NCBI GenBank assembly: GCA_009760855.2 | Contig: WPIO01000168.1 | Location: forward strand, 517,001 to 581,000 | Source: Cristatella mucedo | Lineage: Eukaryota > Bryozoa > Phylactolaemata > Cristatellidae | Length of the DNA: 64,000 nt | Direction of reading: 5' to 3' | Shown: positions 1 through 10,844 of the stretch, piece after piece | Numbering within the stretch: position 1 is the stretch's first letter | Layout: every line of letters starts with the position of its first letter | Made by a program: the position numbers and the translations under genes | The notes under the pieces: model-generated | The model's input: the letters and a program-made list of their open reading frames with translations, nothing else | The model's database searches: none | What the model was told of the DNA's origin: nothing

Positions 1-299
1 CGCCTTCTTTCGCGATCTGACGACCAAGACCCACCCAGTTCGATTCAGCGATCAGCTGTCGATCAGCAGTGGCTTGCATATGCCGCTCCGAGGTGGCAAG
101 AAGTGCAACCCCGAGTTTCAACTCCTCTGAGCTGGCTGCTCTGCAAAAAATTGAGAAACACTCCAACGACAGTTCACTAAGCTCGAAGCTCCGCCTTCAA
201 CCACCCACAAAGTTGTGCTCGTCTAGTACGAAGCAGAAAATTCAAAGCATATCTACATTTTCTCCTCTCAGTTCCCTGCTTGGCCTCACTTGATTCTCA
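1..299. other. Unassigned left edge
   Basis: Mixed-composition DNA with short open frames but no splice-bounded exon, repeat or motif that I recognise. A 74-codon frame (69-293) has no supporting feature. Confidence 0.3.
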
Positions 300-425
300 G
301 CATAATGTATGTGTTATCTCCATCTGTAACTCCCCAAAGCAACAAAGACTGAGTGGGTATTGTTTAGGAGAATTTTCTATAGCGCGCCCAAGAGACTTTC
401 GGTACACCTGCTCTAGCCAAGTGGC
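300..425 (-). repeat. LINE-B 3' tail
   Basis: Reverse-strand copy of the LINE-B tail: a TATCTCC..CTGTAACTCC block followed by a degenerate copy of the segment that closes the complete LINE-B 3' ends at 53,250 and 59,500. No coding part is kept. Confidence 0.6.
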
Positions 426-441
426 TTCATCACAGGCTAGG

Positions 442-562
442 CAACATAATAATAATAATAATAATAGTACATTTGATATAGCGCCCTCAGAGAAATTAAT
501 CTTTCTAGGCACTTTGTATTTGCTGCAAAAGAAGCACGATCGGCTATTTAGTGGTAGCTTGC
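442..562 (-). repeat. LINE-A 3' tail
   Basis: Starts with AAT repeats, then the conserved LINE-A tail (GCGCCCTCAGAGAA..AATCT..CTAGGCAC..TTTGCTGCAAA) on the minus strand. It lies head to head with the plus-strand copy that follows. Confidence 0.7.
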
Positions 563-930
563 TTTTCCGACTCAAATCGCTTAGCTGTGCCTCGAACCAA
601 CCTCATATCCTTTGGAGACCGTGCCTTTAGTTGCTTGCTCTCAAAGCCTGGAACTCACTCTTGGCTGACGTCACGCTATCACTTGACTTGACGACATTTA
701 GTAATGACGCACATGTTTCAAACGGCATTTGTTGGCAGGTCCTTATGAGTTTTGCTTTGTGTGCTTATGCGTGCTGACACTGTGCATGTCACCATTAGCC
801 ATATTATGCTTGTTGACATTGCACGTGTTACCAAAACCATTTGATAATGCTTCCTTTGCATCACATCTAAAGTGCCAAGACAGAGATCAAGTTCTCTGAC
901 GGTCCGGCACAAATGTAATTTTATTATTAT
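563..930 (+). repeat. LINE-A 3' end (ORF end plus tail)
   Basis: Plus-strand remnant of the RT carboxyl end (region of TTTGGAGACCGTGCCTTTAG, then CCTGGAACTCACTC), followed by the 3' UTR blocks with repeated CATGCTGAC/GTGCATGTCACC and a tail ending in TTATTATTATTC. Heavily mutated. Confidence 0.65.
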
Positions 931-944
931 TCTTTTGATGAGAA

Positions 945-1110
945 AGTGAGAAGCATAGCTAAATCAGGAGGGTTGTCGAGGGGGCGATTAGCATTGAAGT
1001 AGCATTTCAGAACGGCTGGAAAGTATGTGCCACAGTCGGCAGCAGGAGAGTAGTTTTCGTTGTGTAAGAACTGCTGAAGTGAACTCAACCGATCCTTCTT
1101 TCGAATTCTA
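945..1110 (-). repeat. LINE-B fragment
   Basis: Matches on the minus strand the part of LINE-B near its 3' end (the GCAGGAGAGTAGTTTTCGTTG-like block also present near 14,195-14,235). Short, degenerate and non-coding. Confidence 0.5.
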
Positions 1111-1699
1111 AGAATTAATGCAACAACAGCTTCACAATCTTCTCATTAATGGATGATCCAAGAGGTCGTCGACGTTCATTGGATTGAACACGGCGGTCGG
1201 CTTGTCGAAAAATGCAGTGCTGTTCGAATCGTTCTTTATTAGTGGCTAAGACTACTAGCCAGCAGCCGGAGCAGTATCTTCTGATGTCATTTTGCATGTA
1301 TGTCGTAGCATGATGCCTCGAATGTCATTAACTGTTGCTTATTGCATCTCTTGCAGCAAATTGTGAAATGCTTTGAAGAGATTTGGCTGCTCTCATAGGG
1401 CGTTCTACAAACGACTCATAATAGTAATGCAAATAATAATTATTATTGTTGTTAAGCGTAAGGCTTTCTCCTACAAAGCCACCCTTATTTGGATCTAGAA
1501 GCTGGCTAGAATGCATCTCAAATCCTCAGGGTCTAACAGACTGAATGTTCCGGTTAGCCTCTAACCTCGACGTTGGCAGGTAATAATATTAGTCATAGCC
1601 TTTTATGCAGTTTCCTAAGAACTTAATCCCTATACATTCACACTTATATAGCAGCAGAACAGCTTTGACGGACATTGCCATAGCTTGCATCTTACCCGT
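1111..1699. other. No recognisable feature
   Basis: Roughly 590 bases of ordinary composition with a short AAT run near 1430. I see no coding signal, known repeat or RNA structure. Confidence 0.4.
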
Positions 1700-1743
1700 A
1701 GGCTGTGATAATAAGACATTTATATAGGATCATCAGAGAACTT

Positions 1744-1813
<70 letters not shown>

Positions 1814-2300
1814 CACTTTTCATATGCTGTAAGGGAAGCATGTCAACATGGTTAGTGATTGCATGCACAGCATCACCACGCATTAGCACACGAATGACAA
1901 TGCACACAGATCCAGTAAATGCTATGACGAGCAGGTGCGATCTTTACTTCATTTTTAATTTCGTGAAGTCAGGGGTTCGTCACATCAGTCGGGAGTTAGT
2001 TCCAGGCTTTGGTAGCATACAGATTAGCAAGGCACGGTCTGCAAATGATTTGAGGTAGGCGCGAGGCACGAAATGACCGAGTCAGACGAGCGGGCCATGA
2101 GGTACGATGCCTAGCCTGATTTGGCAATAGTCGGATAGGTAGGCTGGGGCATGAGAATTCATGGACCCAAAAGTGAGTGTCAAAACCGATAAGTTGATGC
2201 TTGATGGGAAGCCAGTGCAGGTAGGCGAGATGCAGTTCGATGTGGCAACTGTCGATGTTCACAACAGACAGGCCTAGCTGCAGAGTCATGCTCCAACTCG
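1700..2300 (-). repeat. LINE-A copy with internal CT array
   Basis: Minus-strand LINE-A 3' end. The tail is split by a long CT run that sits exactly where other copies read AATCTCTCTCTAGGC. Beyond it are the 3' UTR and degenerate RT carboxyl-end sequence (GTTCCAGGCTTTGG block, ACGATGCCTAGCCTG block). Confidence 0.7.
1746..1811. repeat. (CT)n microsatellite
   Basis: Uninterrupted CT dinucleotides, about 33 units, inside the LINE-A tail. Confidence 0.98.
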
Positions 2301-2334
2301 GAGCTGAGACGTGGGGGTAGGAGGTGAGCTTAGA

Positions 2335-2478
2335 CGGAAGAGGAGGTGAGCTGAGACGGGTAAGGCAAGCTCGTGGGTTCGAATCCTGCTGTAGGCAATC
2401 CTATATTTCCCACTGTATGCACGGTGGTAGCCGCTAAGGCTACATGGTAGCCACCTGAAAAATGCAGTTGTTCAATCG
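2335..2478 (+). repeat. tRNA-derived SINE copy
   Basis: Contains a polymerase III B-box-like GGTTCGAATCC at about 2377-2387 preceded by an A-box-like stretch, then a conserved body (CCCACTGTATGCACGGTGGTAG, AAGGCTAC, ending near TCAATCGACC). The same head and body recur at 6715, 13,905 and 59,985 (reverse). It is a retroposon, not a tRNA gene: there is no complete cloverleaf. Confidence 0.65.
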
Positions 2479-2987
2479 ACCTTGGACCTTGTGATGAGCT
2501 CTTTATTAGATGCAGCTCGCCCTACGGTTTGCAAGTCGCTGGCTAGAGCGAGCAAGGGTCGCTCGAGCCAGCGACTTGACTCGCTGGGAAGGCTTTGCCT
2601 CGCCGTAGGATTCGAATGACCGCCGACTGTAGCGCTAGCGACTGTGCTGCTCTGCTTGCTGCTTCGTGACGATGGACGCTTTGCCTGGCCCACTGTGACA
2701 AGAACGCAAGGTTTGCATTGCCTGCCAAGACAGTTTTGTGCTAGTATTGGCCAAACTAAAAGTACTGTACTAAGAATTAAGCAAAGCATTTAATCAACTG
2801 CTTAATTTCAATGCTGCCCCCATCTGTCCATCCAACGCCTAGTGTTCCATCAATGGCGCCATGCTGGCCTCAAGCCTGCAAGGAATCTTGCTACTTCCTT
2901 CCAGACCGGGCTCTCGGTTCTCTTTGTACTTGGGATATGGCGCATTACTCTGTTCGAAGTTGTGAATTCTTTGCTTATTTCTTGCAG
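2479..2987. other. Gene-free stretch upstream of zinc-finger exon
   Basis: No confident feature. The last 20 bases are a pyrimidine-rich tract ending in TTGCAG that forms the splice acceptor of the next exon. The rest is inferred intron of the zinc-finger gene. Confidence 0.35.
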
Positions 2988-3332
2988 AGCGAGACCTTCG
3001 CTCGTATCCGTCTGGCCCCGTCAACAGAAGCTCAGTCACCGACAGCGATCCCAGCAGTGCACTCCGCACGCTGCAGCTCTTCGAAGTGCCATCCTCGGCA
3101 GAGCAAGGTAGCCGCCATTCTGGAGTTCATGGAAACATCCAACATGGCCACCGCTTGGAATCTCCGGATGCTGTCGCCAGGTTGCATTGGCATGCAGGCC
3201 TACAGCCTGTCGCACGATCACCAATGGCAATGGCGGCTGGCGCCCTAGCTCCACCCGGCCCGCCCGGTGGCGCCACTGTGACTCCTGGCTCCGGACTTCA
3301 AAGGCAAACGGTAGCAGCTCGCCACGGAACAG
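2988..3332 (+). CDS. Internal exon, probably of the zinc-finger gene
   Basis: Inferred 345-base coding exon. It begins after TATTTCTTGCAG and ends before a strong donor (ACAG|GTAACT). The frame that starts with two bases completing a codon stays open for the whole exon (about 114 codons) and reads as Ser/Gly/Pro/Ala/His-rich low-complexity sequence, with RDLRSYPSGPVNRSSVTDSD near the start and PPGPPGGATVTPGSG near the end. Phase in and out is 1, which matches a phase-1 acceptor at the zinc-finger exon starting at 7240 or 7243, so a 3.9-kb intron could join them. No domain is recognised. It could instead belong to another gene, or be a chance open frame. Confidence 0.5.
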
Positions 3333-3424
3333 GTAACTCGCAGTCAGTCTCTTTTCACGAAGTCCCTCCTCCTCTGTCATTGCCGTCTGGACGGCATTGC
3401 ATGCTACATCTTGTGATCTGGGAA

Positions 3425-3510
3425 CACGCAGTGTACCTCCGTCTGTAACTCCATAAAGCCACAATGCGGGTGCTACGAAGGCGAGTTTTCTATAGAGCAC
3501 TCAATGCCTC
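3425..3510 (-). repeat. LINE-B 3' tail
   Basis: Minus-strand tail (CCTCCGTCTGTAACTCC, then GGGTGCTACGAAGG and TTTTCTATAGAGCACTCA), same family as 13,790-13,885. Confidence 0.65.
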
Positions 3511-3764
3511 CAAGCGGCTGTTGCCAATCCCAGACTTGTTAGCATTGAAAGGGATGCAAGAAAACCCGAATCCCGATTCCTGACTGTTTGCACTCGTGTG
3601 CTCTCATTGTCCTCATTGTGCTTACGAAGGCTGCAATTGTGCATGCTATCGTAAATCAGTTGATCGGTTGCTTCTTTTCCAGCATAAAGTAAAGTAAAGT
3701 ACCCACGGAGAGATTTCTCGCTCGTAGGGTGCGATGCAAAGGTGTTGTTATTATAGCAGCACCT
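3511..3764. other. No recognisable feature (intron)
   Basis: About 250 bases without coding or repeat signal, within the inferred intron of the zinc-finger gene. Confidence 0.35.
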
Positions 3765-3920
3765 TATAAATAAATATAAATATAATTCATTTATATAGCG
3801 CCCCAAGAGAACTTACTCTCTATTCAGGCGATTTACATATGCCTCGGGGCTTGAGCCCACGACCTCAGTCAGACCTTGGTCGGGGCGAGCACCTTAACAG
3901 CTAGACCAAACCACCTTCAA
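3765..3920 (-). repeat. Composite SINE: tRNA-like head plus LINE-A-like tail
   Basis: On the minus strand this reads tRNA-like head (GGTTTGGTCTAGCTGTTAAG as A-box region, then GTGGGCTCAAGCCC as B-box region) followed by GCCTGAATAGAGA..TCTCTTGGGGCGCTATATAAATG and an A/T-rich end. The second half mirrors the LINE-A tail. Other copies lie at 5695, 46,195 and 60,550. Confidence 0.7.
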
Positions 3921-4089
3921 GGGGTTGGCTCGTCTTCTTGGTTGACAGGACTCTCCAGCATTCTCCTCCTCTTTCTATGTCTGTCTGCTGATCTGTTTGG
4001 CTATGCTGGTCTGTCTGCCTTCTGGTTTTTCTGTCTCCTGGTTTGTCTGTCTGTCTGCTGGTCTGTTGGTTTAGGTTTCTCTATCCTCC

Positions 4090-4092
4090 CTG

Positions 4093-4138
<46 letters not shown>
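4090..4138. repeat. (CT)n microsatellite
   Basis: CT dinucleotide run following a TCTG-rich pyrimidine tract (3975-4090). Confidence 0.97.
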
Positions 4139-4142
<4 letters not shown>

Positions 4143-4159
4143 TCGCTATAACTCACTGT

Positions 4160-4310
4160 ATTTGCCTAATAATAATGATAATAATAATAATACATTTGTA
4201 TAGCACCGACAGGGAGCTGAGTTACTTTCTAGGCACTTTACTGATGCTGTTAAGGAAGCTTGATCAAATGGTTAGTTGTTACATGCACACTGTCAACAAG
4301 CATAACATGA
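4160..4310 (-). repeat. LINE-A 3' tail
   Basis: AAT-rich start followed by a degenerate GCACC..GAGAGC..CTTTCTAGGCACTTTAC block and the start of the 3' UTR, minus strand. Confidence 0.6.
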
Positions 4311-4317
4311 TTAATAG

Positions 4318-5245
4318 TTATAATAATACACTTGATAAAGCGCCCTAAGACAACTCAATCTCTTTCCAGGCGCTTCACATTTGCTGCAATGGAAGCAAGA
4401 TCGAATGGTTAGTGGTAGCATGCTCAATAAACAACAAGAGTAATATGGTTAAGCGTGACATGCACAGGGTCAGCATACAAGTGTAGTATGTGGCAGTGCA
4501 TAGTGTCAGCATGCATGGGAACATCAAGGACGAATCAAAGGGACCCACTAAATGCTGTCCTAAATAGGTGCATTTTTAATTTCTTTTTAAATGTGGTCAA
4601 GTCAGGGGATGTCGTGATGCAAGTCGGGAGTGAGTTTCAGGCTTTGAGAGCATTGGAACTAAAGGTCTACAAAGGATTTCAGGTTTCTACGAGGTATAGG
4701 TAAACAGTTGGATTCCGAAAAGCAGGTGGTACGATGCTTAGCCTGGTGACCAGTAGATCTGATAGGTAGGCTGGAGCCAAAGAGTGGAGGGACGTAAAAG
4801 TTAGCAACAAAACCTTGACTGTCTGCTGGTTTTGAGTTTCGTACGAAACGAACTATGGCTAAGTGGTTCGAGTCAGAACAGCTGGTTGTATGATTTTTGG
4901 CTTGGTTGGGGAGTAGTTCTGATTGGTTGGCTGGAGTCAAAGAATGAAGGGTCATAAAAATAAGTGATAGAACCTTGAAGTCGATATTCTGCCTGACTGG
5001 AAGCCATTGCTGGTCGGGGGAGAAGTGGGGTAATGTGGTCAACTGCACTGCTCACGACAGACGAGCCTAGCTGCAGAGTTTTGCACCGACTGTAAGCATC
5101 TGATTGCACAGCCCGGTAGACCAGCAAGCAGTGAGTTACCGAAGTCGGGACGGGATGTCACAAACGCATGGATCAGTTTCAATGTAGTAAAAACAATCCT
5201 AGCTGCTTGAATATGGCTGAAGAATTGAAGAACCAAGATGGGATG
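4318..5245 (-). repeat. LINE-A copy, RT carboxyl end and 3' UTR
   Basis: Minus-strand 5'-truncated LINE. From right to left it carries degenerate RT end coding sequence (pieces resembling FGNSLLAGLPGCAIRCLQSV and SAARLVCRE), 3' UTR, GCGCC tail and AAT repeats. Several frames are needed, so it is a pseudogene. Confidence 0.8.
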
Positions 5246-5284
5246 GATTTATGAGGTCTTCTGGTAACAGAGCTCTCTTTACAG

Positions 5285-5475
5285 CCACACTCTCTTTACA
5301 CTAACCACACTTGCATGCTGACCCTGTGCATGTCACCCCTAACCATGTTATTCTTGCTGTTTGTTGAGCATAGTACTACTAACCATTCGATCATGCTTCC
5401 TTTGCAGCAAATGTAAAGTGCCTTGAAATAGATAGAGTTCTCTGAGGGTGCTTTATCAAATTTATTATTATTATC
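5285..5475 (+). repeat. LINE-A 3' UTR and tail
   Basis: Plus-strand copy with GTGCATGTCACC, CTTTGCAGCAAATGTAAAGTG and a tail closing in TTATTATTATCATTA. It faces the preceding minus-strand copy. Confidence 0.75.
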
Positions 5476-5694
5476 ATTACTGAACTTTATCTGGTAGCCA
5501 CTTCGTTTATAGAAACCTCGACAATTTTCACAGTGGAGTTGGCAAGTTTCGACCTAACTCTTATATAGTTAAAGGTGGTTTTATGGAGTTATGAATATGT
5601 GCACATTTTGGATTTTGGATGCTCTGAGGGTTTACAACCAAGAATTTCTGTTGCACCACTTTGTAGCTGAGGGAGCAACTCAGCTCAGTAGCCA
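5476..5694. other. No recognisable feature
   Basis: About 220 bases between two retroposon tails, without coding or repeat signal. Confidence 0.35.
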
Positions 5695-5865
5695 CTTAAT
5701 AATAATGTTTATAATTTTTAATTCAATTGATAAAGCGCCCTCAGAGAACTCAATCTTTATTCAGGCGCTTCACATATGTCACGCGGCTCGAGACAACGAC
5801 CTCGGCCAGATCTTAATCGGGGCGAGCACCTTAACCACTGGGCCAAACCAGCTCGGCATACTAAT
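5695..5865 (-). repeat. Composite SINE copy
   Basis: Minus-strand copy of the tRNA-head/LINE-tail SINE. The head reads GAGCTGGTTTGGCCCAGTGG then TTAAGGTGCTCGCCCCGAT. The tail has GCGCCTGAATAAAGATTGAG and TCTCTGAGGGCGCTTTATC. Confidence 0.75.
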
Positions 5866-5985
5866 AACAATACATTTGATAAAGCGCCCTCAACTCAATC
5901 TCTTTCTAGTTTCTTTGCAATTGCTGCAAAGGAAGCACGATCGAATGGGTAGTGATAGCATGCTCAGTAAACAAGCTAGCACTAG
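5866..5985 (-). repeat. LINE-A 3' tail
   Basis: Short minus-strand LINE-A tail (AACAATACATTTGATAAAGC, then CTCAACTCAATCTCTTTCTAG and TTGCTGCAAAGGAAGCACGA) directly abutting the SINE. Confidence 0.65.
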
Positions 5986-6425
5986 AAAGATGCACACTAG
6001 TGGTCAGATGGTTATTTTTTCTTGTGTCTTTTGTTTTTGCTTATCCTACGTATTTTCCGTTTTATTTCTGATTATATTTTTTGGTCCTACTTGCCTAAGA
6101 TCATTGCAAGGCCAAGTCGTAGCTCCGTAAGTTAAGTCTCAGACGATACTTTTTTAAAGTAATTGAAAATCCTGCAAAGAGCCCCTCCCCCAATCGAGCG
6201 TTCCGTCGTGGCAACCAATTCCCATGGCATAACAGCATGAATGGAAAAAGCTCTCATCTCCTAGGGAAAGCAGTCAGAGGTCAAGGCTAATCAGCTGTTG
6301 TTTAGTTTGACCGTTGTTACTTTTGTAAATCATAAGGAAGTGTTTGCCACCAAGTCCCGGACCTTCACTGGAAGCCAGTGAAGCATAGCCAGTAGAACCT
6401 GCGATGACTTCTAGGGATGCAACCC
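5986..6425. other. No recognisable feature (intron)
   Basis: T-rich stretch around 6010-6090 and otherwise plain sequence, within the inferred zinc-finger gene intron. Confidence 0.35.
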
Positions 6426-6434
6426 AGGTAAAAT

Positions 6435-6695
<261 letters not shown>

Positions 6696-6714
6696 AGGAA
6701 GGGAAAGAGCAGTT

Positions 6715-6885
6715 GAGCATTGGTCTTAATCCACGGTTAAGGTGCTTGCTTTTCACGCCCCAAGTCGTCGGTTCGAGTCCTTTGGTTGGCCATCCTTCAT
6801 TGCCCACTGCAAGTGGTGGTGATAGCCGGTTTGGCTCTTCTGCTGCTACATAAAGTAGCCTTTTAAATCGGCCAATATTTTTGCT
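6715..6885 (+). repeat. tRNA-derived SINE copy
   Basis: Head with CCACGGTTAAGGTGCTTGC and B-box-like GGTTCGAGTCC at about 6770-6780, then the shared body (CCCACTGCAAGTGGTGGTGA, TGGCTCTTCTGCTGCTACAT) ending before TTTAAATCGGCC. Confidence 0.7.
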
Positions 6886-7227
6886 GGGTCAAAGATCAAC
6901 AATTAGCAGACTGCTGTGGTCCAACTTCGAGGTTTCTTCTTGCATGACGTTCCATCGTTCCATTGCTGCTGTTCCATCGTGAGTCGATCGCAATGACTCC
7001 TGAAAGCGGTCTGTAGCTGGAGTGGAGCTAACTCCTGATAAAGCATTCAAAGCTAAGCTCTTCATTCAAAGTCCATTCAGCGGGATTGTCTGTCATACTT
7101 GTTGAATCGCCTTGGCGATGTCAGAAGTCGTCCACCCAAGTGGTGGTGGGGGAAGGAATCAGCTTTTTTTCTCTATGATTCTCTTGTGATTGGATCCTGG
7201 TGTGCTGGCCAAGCCGAAATCTCCTCA

Positions 7228-7242
7228 CACTGCAGCCAGCAG
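7228..7242 (+). promoter_or_regulatory. Tandem splice acceptor (NAGNAG)
   Basis: CACACTGCAGCCAGCAG offers three AG acceptors. The last two are 3 bases apart and both join in phase 1 to the exon ending at 3332, so alternative use would add or drop one Ala codon. Inferred from sequence only. Confidence 0.45.
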
Positions 7243-10200
7243 CAGTCTTTGCCCGCATTGTCAGTGCCATTGTGCCAGATGGCTGCGATGCTAATCGGGC
7301 GATGCTCTTTGACCTTGAAAGCTTTCGCCTCGTTCCAGCTTCAGAGTCAAGAGGCGTGCCCCTGCACGACACGGCCGTTGCTGCTGCTGCTGGACGAGGG
7401 CCGGTGGCCTCGGTGGCGACGCTGCTGCAGCAGCTTCCCGGACTCAATCCTCAGCTGAATGCCTCCGCCACCTCCGGTCCGGCTGCAGCCTTCGGTGGCA
7501 GGGCGCAGCCGATGTCAGCACCGGACGCAGCTGGCAGCAGCACGCCAGCAGACGGCATGTACGTCACCGCAGCAGCAGGTGGTGCGGCTGCTCGCGACAG
7601 CGGTGCCTGCTCGGCAGACAGGCAGACGACGACTGCGGCTGCTGCTGTGCTGGCTCAGGTGCAGCCTCTGTCCTCCTCCGTCACCTCTTTAATCGGCAGC
7701 CACCCGCTGTCCGACATCTTGTTTCTGCACTGCACCCGCTGCCAGTCGAGCTACGGCAGCGTGCACGGGTTCCGCAAGCACTTCCGCAACGCGCACGGTC
7801 ACAACCCGAGCCCCGACGACGTGCTCGTGCAGAGCATATCGGCGACTCGCGAGCTCGTGCGCAGACAGAGGGACGTCGGCGACGGGCAGCCGCTGCCGCC
7901 GCTCCCGCCGCTGCCTGCTCCACGCGCCATTGGTCGCGGCAACGCATCGCCCTCTGGCAGCAGCGGCGGAGGGCTGCAGCAGCCGAACCAGAGTTCGGGG
8001 GCATTGAGCGGCCCCGGCGGCAGCGGGGGAGGCCTCCACCATCGTCTGTCATGGGACGAATGCAGCAGCAGCGATGGCAGCGGCTGCAACAACCACTACG
8101 ACGACGATGCTGCTGCTGCCGCCGCCGCCGAAATGCGCATCGGCAGCAGCAGCCGGCAGCAGGGCGGGGCGGCGACGTCGCAGCTGAGCAGCAAGGCCTC
8201 GTTCCGCTTCCACTGCCTGTACTGTGGCCGTCAGTTTTCCAGCACCGAGGGCTCGGCGTTCGAGGAGCACGCTCTCCAGCACGAGCGGCAGCACCTGAGC
8301 AGAGGCAGCCGTGACGAGCACGCAGCGTCGGCGGCGGCCGGCGGCAGCGCAGGCGGCGAGCCTCCGATGCACCGGCCTCATCGTGAGGCGCACAGCTACA
8401 GCTGCTACTACTGCGGCACACGGGTGGCCGACGCGAGCTCGTTGCGTGAGCACCTGCTGCAGCACGACGGCCTCATGCATTTCGTCTGCTCGTTCTGCGC
8501 CGTCGCCTACTCGACGGCGGCCGCCGCCAACGAGCACATGTCGGCCTGCCACCAAGGGCTGCTGCACTACGCCATGGGCAACGGTGACGACTCAGGGCCG
8601 GCGGCAGCAGCTGCAGCAGCCGCTGCTGTTACCGCCGCCACAGAGCACTGCCTTCGGCGTAGCGGGGGCGCTAATGAGCCTTGCTGGAATGGCGGAAGTG
8701 GTGGAAGTGCCAGTACTAGCGCCGCAGCACGTGATGATCATCTGTCGCCGCCGACGGGAAGCGGCAGCAAGGCATGGAGGCACGGCGGCGGCGCCATCGG
8801 CGGCTGGGCAGGCGAGGCCCAGCAGCCATCACTACATCTGCGAGGCAGCATCACCCGTGGCGTGCCGTCCAAGTGGCGATCCGAGGCGACAGACCGTCGT
8901 AGCTCGTCATCCGCACACCAAGACCGAGCGCCGCCGCTGCCGCACCAGTCGGCGCCCGCAGCGACCGCAGCGCGCCTCGGTCCGGCTGCCGCAGCCGAGG
9001 GCGCCACCGAGGCCGCTGTGCACCCCGTCCAGCCACAGCTTGCCACAGCAGCAGCAGCGCACGATGTCAAGGGTCCGCAGCAGCAGCAGGCGAGAGGCCC
9101 GCGGTCAGATGGGCAGCGCTGGCAGCACCTTCAAGACAGATCGCTTGAGCGACAACGACAGGCTGCCGACGAGCCGCCGTCGATGGCCGCCGCCGGTGGC
9201 GTCGGCTGCTGCGAGCCTGAAGACCTGTCGTCTTCGGCTCACGGTGAGTCCGCTGTCATAGGCGCCGCCTCCGCCACGACCGAGCGACCGGCTTCAACCG
9301 ATGCCGGCGGCCTGCCGGAAGGAGCAGCGCGGGGCGCCGCCTCCGGTAGACGCCTGCCCCATGGTGGCGCTGCCTACACGCTGGCGCAGCACATCGAGGC
9401 CGCTGTCATCCGCGAACTGTCGAGGTCGAATTCGGACGGCTCGACGTCCGGTGGCAGAGCGACGCGGGTCGCACAGCCGCGGGCCGAGTCGGGCGGCGCC
9501 ACGCAGCAGCTGGAGCGCGGAGGAGGCAGCAGCGGCGTAGCAGCGGCCTCCGCCGAAGTCGTCACGTCAGGCGGCACGCGCTGCGACTTAGCAGCAGCCG
9601 ACGGCGTCGGCTGCTCGCTGCTCGCTGCTGCTGGCGGAGGCGAAGGGGCAGAGCTGAATCTGATGGCTTTGCTCGATCGAGTGGTCGAACACGGCTTGCG
9701 CAGCTTCGACGGCGCTGCATCGGCTGAGATTAGCAGCGGCAGCAGCTCCGCGGGTGGCAGCTGCGGCAGTTCTGCCGCGCTGACGCGAGTGATTGCCGCG
9801 GCCATGGCTAGCGATGGGACGGGCAGCAGCGGCGGCCCAGCGAGTCGCTCTCCCACCAGAGGCAGCTTCAGCGGCGTGAGCGAAGCTCAGAATGGCGGTG
9901 GCGGCAGCGATGGCGAACGCGACTCGCCCCCGCCTCCTCCATGGCAGCGGCCGAGCAGCGATGATTGCAACGTGGAAGAGAACGGCGAGTGCAGCGGTGG
10001 CAGCAGCGCATCAGCAGGCGACTGCGGTGGAGCGGTCACCGTTGGCACGGGCGGCGCCGTCTCTGCCTCGGGTGCCACCGCGTCGCTCAGCGACCGGTCG
10101 TCGTGGCCGTCGTTCTCCGAAGGTTCGATAGACAAGGCAGACGACCCGGGCAGCAACGACCCGGGCAGTGGCGAGCGCTTGCCGCCGAGCCGGCCTACAC

Positions 10201-10844
10201 TGCCCAATGTCGCCGGTGGCGGAAGTGAGGTGGAAGCAGAGCGATCGGCTGCCTCGTCGGCTGCCACCAGCCCGCTTCAGGCCGGGCGTTCGCTGACGGC
10301 CGCTACCGCTGCAGAGCAAGCATTCGCCGCCTCCTCTGATCGCATGCCTTCGCTTCGAGCTGCTACTGCTGCTGGCCAATCACCGGAAGATAATGGCGAC
10401 TGTCGCAGGGATTCGGGAAGCGCCGCCGTCGATCGCGCTCCGCCCGATCGGCGTCGGGGCGGCGAGGCCGAACGCTGCGGGGCAGATGCTGCTTCGCCAG
10501 CGGAACTGGGCCAGTACGTGGCTGCCGGCTATGGTCAGCTGCCTCCGCAGCCGGCCGCTCCTCATCATCCTCCTCAGCAGCAGCAGCAGCAGCGCGACTC
10601 TGTGAGCGCCAACCCTTGTTCAGCGGCTGAAGGGGCTGCACCAGGGTCGAGGTCAGAGGAGCAGACGCTGTTCGACGACGACGAGCCGCTGCTGATCGAC
10701 GAGGAGCGATGCGACAACGATAGCGAGGGCACCGAGCAGCGATACGCCAGTAGCGCACCGCTCCTCGCAGAGAGTGGCATCGACCCGTCGTCGTCGTCGG
10801 AGCCCGCACGAAAGATGGCGCGACTCGCACCGTCACCGAAATAA
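7240..10844 (+). CDS. C2H2 zinc-finger protein, long terminal exon
   Basis: Very long open frame (about 1,200 codons, ending TAA at 10842-10844) with strong GC and GCN/CAG codon bias. Four C2H2 fingers cluster in its first third: C-x2-C-x12-H-x4-H at 7729-7800, C-x2-C-x14-H-x3-H at 8212-8280, C-x2-C-x12-H-x3-H at 8401-8465 and C-x2-C-x12-H-x4-H at 8488-8555. The rest is low-complexity Ala, Gly, Ser and Gln sequence with acidic patches near the end (DDDEPLLIDEERCD) and a short basic carboxyl tail (RKMARLAP). A nuclear DNA- or RNA-binding regulator is the family expectation. I do not recognise the orthologue. The exon likely begins at a tandem CAG-CAG acceptor (7239/7242) in phase 1. A start at an internal ATG (7302) is possible if this is a single-exon gene. 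Confidence 0.85.

Noticed and set aside
3036-3500. 154-codon minus-strand ORF
   Set aside because: Overlaps a plus-strand frame with good splice boundaries and extends into a LINE-B tail.
7681-8567. Long minus-strand ORFs opposite the zinc-finger exon
   Set aside because: Shadows of a GC-rich, strongly biased plus-strand exon; no domains.
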